Made by a program: the position numbers and the translations under genes. The notes beneath the pieces were generated by a model. That model was not told the origin of the DNA. It worked only from the letters and a program-made list of their open reading frames with translations, and made no database searches. DNA of 64,000 nucleotides from Bog-159 sp963707465 (GTDB lineage: Bacteria > Acidobacteriota > Terriglobia > Bryobacterales > Bryobacteraceae), in assembly GCA_963707465.1 (NCBI GenBank), contig CAVPQK010000013.1, positions 930,001-994,000 on the forward strand, written 5' to 3'. Below are positions 63,205-64,000 of this stretch, piece by piece. The stretch's first letter is position 1. Each line of letters opens with the position of its first letter.

Positions 63205-64000
63205 CCACCCGTTACAGGGCCGCGACCGTCAGGGAGCGGTCGAAGAACGCCGGCGAGTCCGGCTACGCCATGCTGCTCGTGTTCCTGATGGCAGCCATCA
63301 TTGCCGTGGCCTTGTATAACGAATTGCCGCGGGTGGCCTTCGAAGCGCAGCGCAACAAGGAGCAGTTGCTGATCGAGCGCGGCGAACAGTACAAGCGCGC
63401 CATTCAGGTGTTCTATCGCAAGGTCAACCGTTATCCGGCCACCATCGAAGAGTTGGAGAGCCTGAACAATGTCCGGTTTCTGCGGAAGCGCTATATCGAC
63501 CCCATGACGGGTAAAGACAAATGGCGCCTGATCCACATCAATGGCGGCGTGCTGACCGACTCCATCATCCCGAAAAATAAGCCGGGCCAGCCGGGGCAAC
63601 CGGGGCAGCCGGGCCAGGACCAACAGCAGCAAGCCAACACTAATACCTTTATCGGCGAAGGCCCGATAATGGGCGCCGCCAACGATCCGAGCCAGCAGCA
63701 GATCAATCCGGCCATGCGGCGGCGCGCGAGCGATGACCGCCCGGTGGTGACACAGGAGGCGCCGGCCGCCCCGCCGGCGGACCCGGGGGACAGTTCCGCC
63801 AGCGATAGCAGCAGCACTAGCGATACCGACGCGGGCGACCAGACGCCGGCGCCGGGGACGCCCGCTGCGGCGACGGCCGGTCAACAGACGCCCGGTTTTG
63901 CTCCCGGCCGTATCCAGCAGCCCGGCGTGCCCGGCATGGCCGGCACATACCCGGGGCAACCCGGCTTCAACCCCGGCGTTCCCAATCAACCCAATGGGAC
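63201..64000 (+). CDS. Pseudopilin/GspG-like protein, 3' end outside the window
   Basis: The first 266 codons are present. A basic N-terminus (MTTRYRAATVRERSKNAGES) leads to a hydrophobic helix (GYAMLLVFLMAAIIAVALYN), then NRYPATIEELESLNNVRFLR and IDPMTGKDKWRL, a pattern like GspG pseudopilins, and a long Pro/Gln/Ser/Asp-rich tail (PGQPGQPGQPGQDQQQQ onward). Residues 7-14 (AATVRERS) are encoded by a dispersed repeat (63219), which lies in the leader region. A prepilin peptidase site is not clear. ATG overlaps the upstream TGA. Confidence 0.78.
   Translation, partial: MTTRYRAATVRERSKNAGESGYAMLLVFLMAAIIAVALYNELPRVAFEAQRNKEQLLIERGEQYKRAIQVFYRKVNRYPATIEELESLNNVRFLRKRYIDPMTGKDKWRLIHINGGVLTDSIIPKNKPGQPGQPGQPGQDQQQQANTNTFIGEGPIMGAANDPSQQQINPAMRRRASDDRPVVTQEAPAAPPADPGDSSASDSSSTSDTDAGDQTPAPGTPAAATAGQQTPGFAPGRIQQPGVPGMAGTYPGQPGFNPGVPNQPNG
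63219..63242. repeat. REP-like repeat in the 5' end of the pseudopilin gene
   Basis: GCCGCGACCGTCAGGGAGCG then GTCG. CGACCG (63223-63228) and CGGTCG (63237-63242) form a perfect 6-bp stem. The core is identical to the copy in hypC. Confidence 0.75.

Overview
The window is GC-rich and almost fully coding. It looks like a chromosome segment of an Acidobacteriota member, most like the Bryobacterales / 'Solibacter' lineage. This is inferred from gene content: a group 1h [NiFe]-hydrogenase operon, an Oar-like carboxypeptidase-regulatory/TonB-type receptor, a TIGR02999-type ECF sigma factor beside large Ser/Thr kinases, collagen-like surface proteins, HAF and PQQ-like repeat proteins, and small dispersed hairpin repeats that run into gene ends. 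No marker gene (rRNA, ribosomal protein) is present to confirm it.

Layout. 1-1827: end of a DUF3500 / HupE-like secreted pair and a GNAT acetyltransferase. 1840-13118 (minus strand): a compact 15-gene operon for a cytoplasmic, high-affinity-type group 1h hydrogenase. Its order is small subunit, large subunit, NifU-like, DUF5947, DUF6084, two uncharacterised proteins, maturation protease, a small membrane protein, YceI, HypC, HypD, HypE, a double SIS-domain protein and a glutaredoxin-like protein. 13352-17853 (minus): a second operon with a Gfo/Idh/MocA oxidoreductase, an orphan second hydrogenase small subunit without a large subunit, a soluble two-PAS histidine kinase and a NarL-type regulator. 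This is the best candidate for a new system: a possible H2/redox sensor made from a hydrogenase small subunit.

17942-33033: mixed metabolic and membrane genes. They include an IS110 transposase remnant, a NatAB-like ABC exporter, a frameshifted CE15-SGNH esterase fusion, a CdaA-CdaR fused diadenylate cyclase, an Oar-like receptor, a VOC protein, an HSL-type esterase, a RhaT-like symporter, a second Gfo/Idh/MocA enzyme, a zinc-ribbon membrane protein and a LysR regulator. 33376-48183 (plus): a surface and signalling island with a tail-collar fragment protein, three tandem collagen-like paralogues, an ECF sigma factor, two PQQ-like propeller proteins and two receptor Ser/Thr kinases. A TTTACGCATTAC upstream element recurs in front of several of these units and may define a regulon.

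48192-55494: a DUF4139 protein, YjbQ, a lone receiver protein, and a TRAP transporter (DctP, fused DctQM, TatT) with a lipoprotein. 55598-64000: a HAF-repeat protein, then a type IV pilus / type II secretion operon (LolA-like, PilC/GspF, PilB/GspE, PilM, PilN, PilO, PilP-like and a pseudopilin-like protein cut by the window end). Several families of short palindromic repeats are scattered between genes and supply the terminal codons of several proteins. No rRNA, CRISPR array, intact tRNA, intact IS or prophage was seen.
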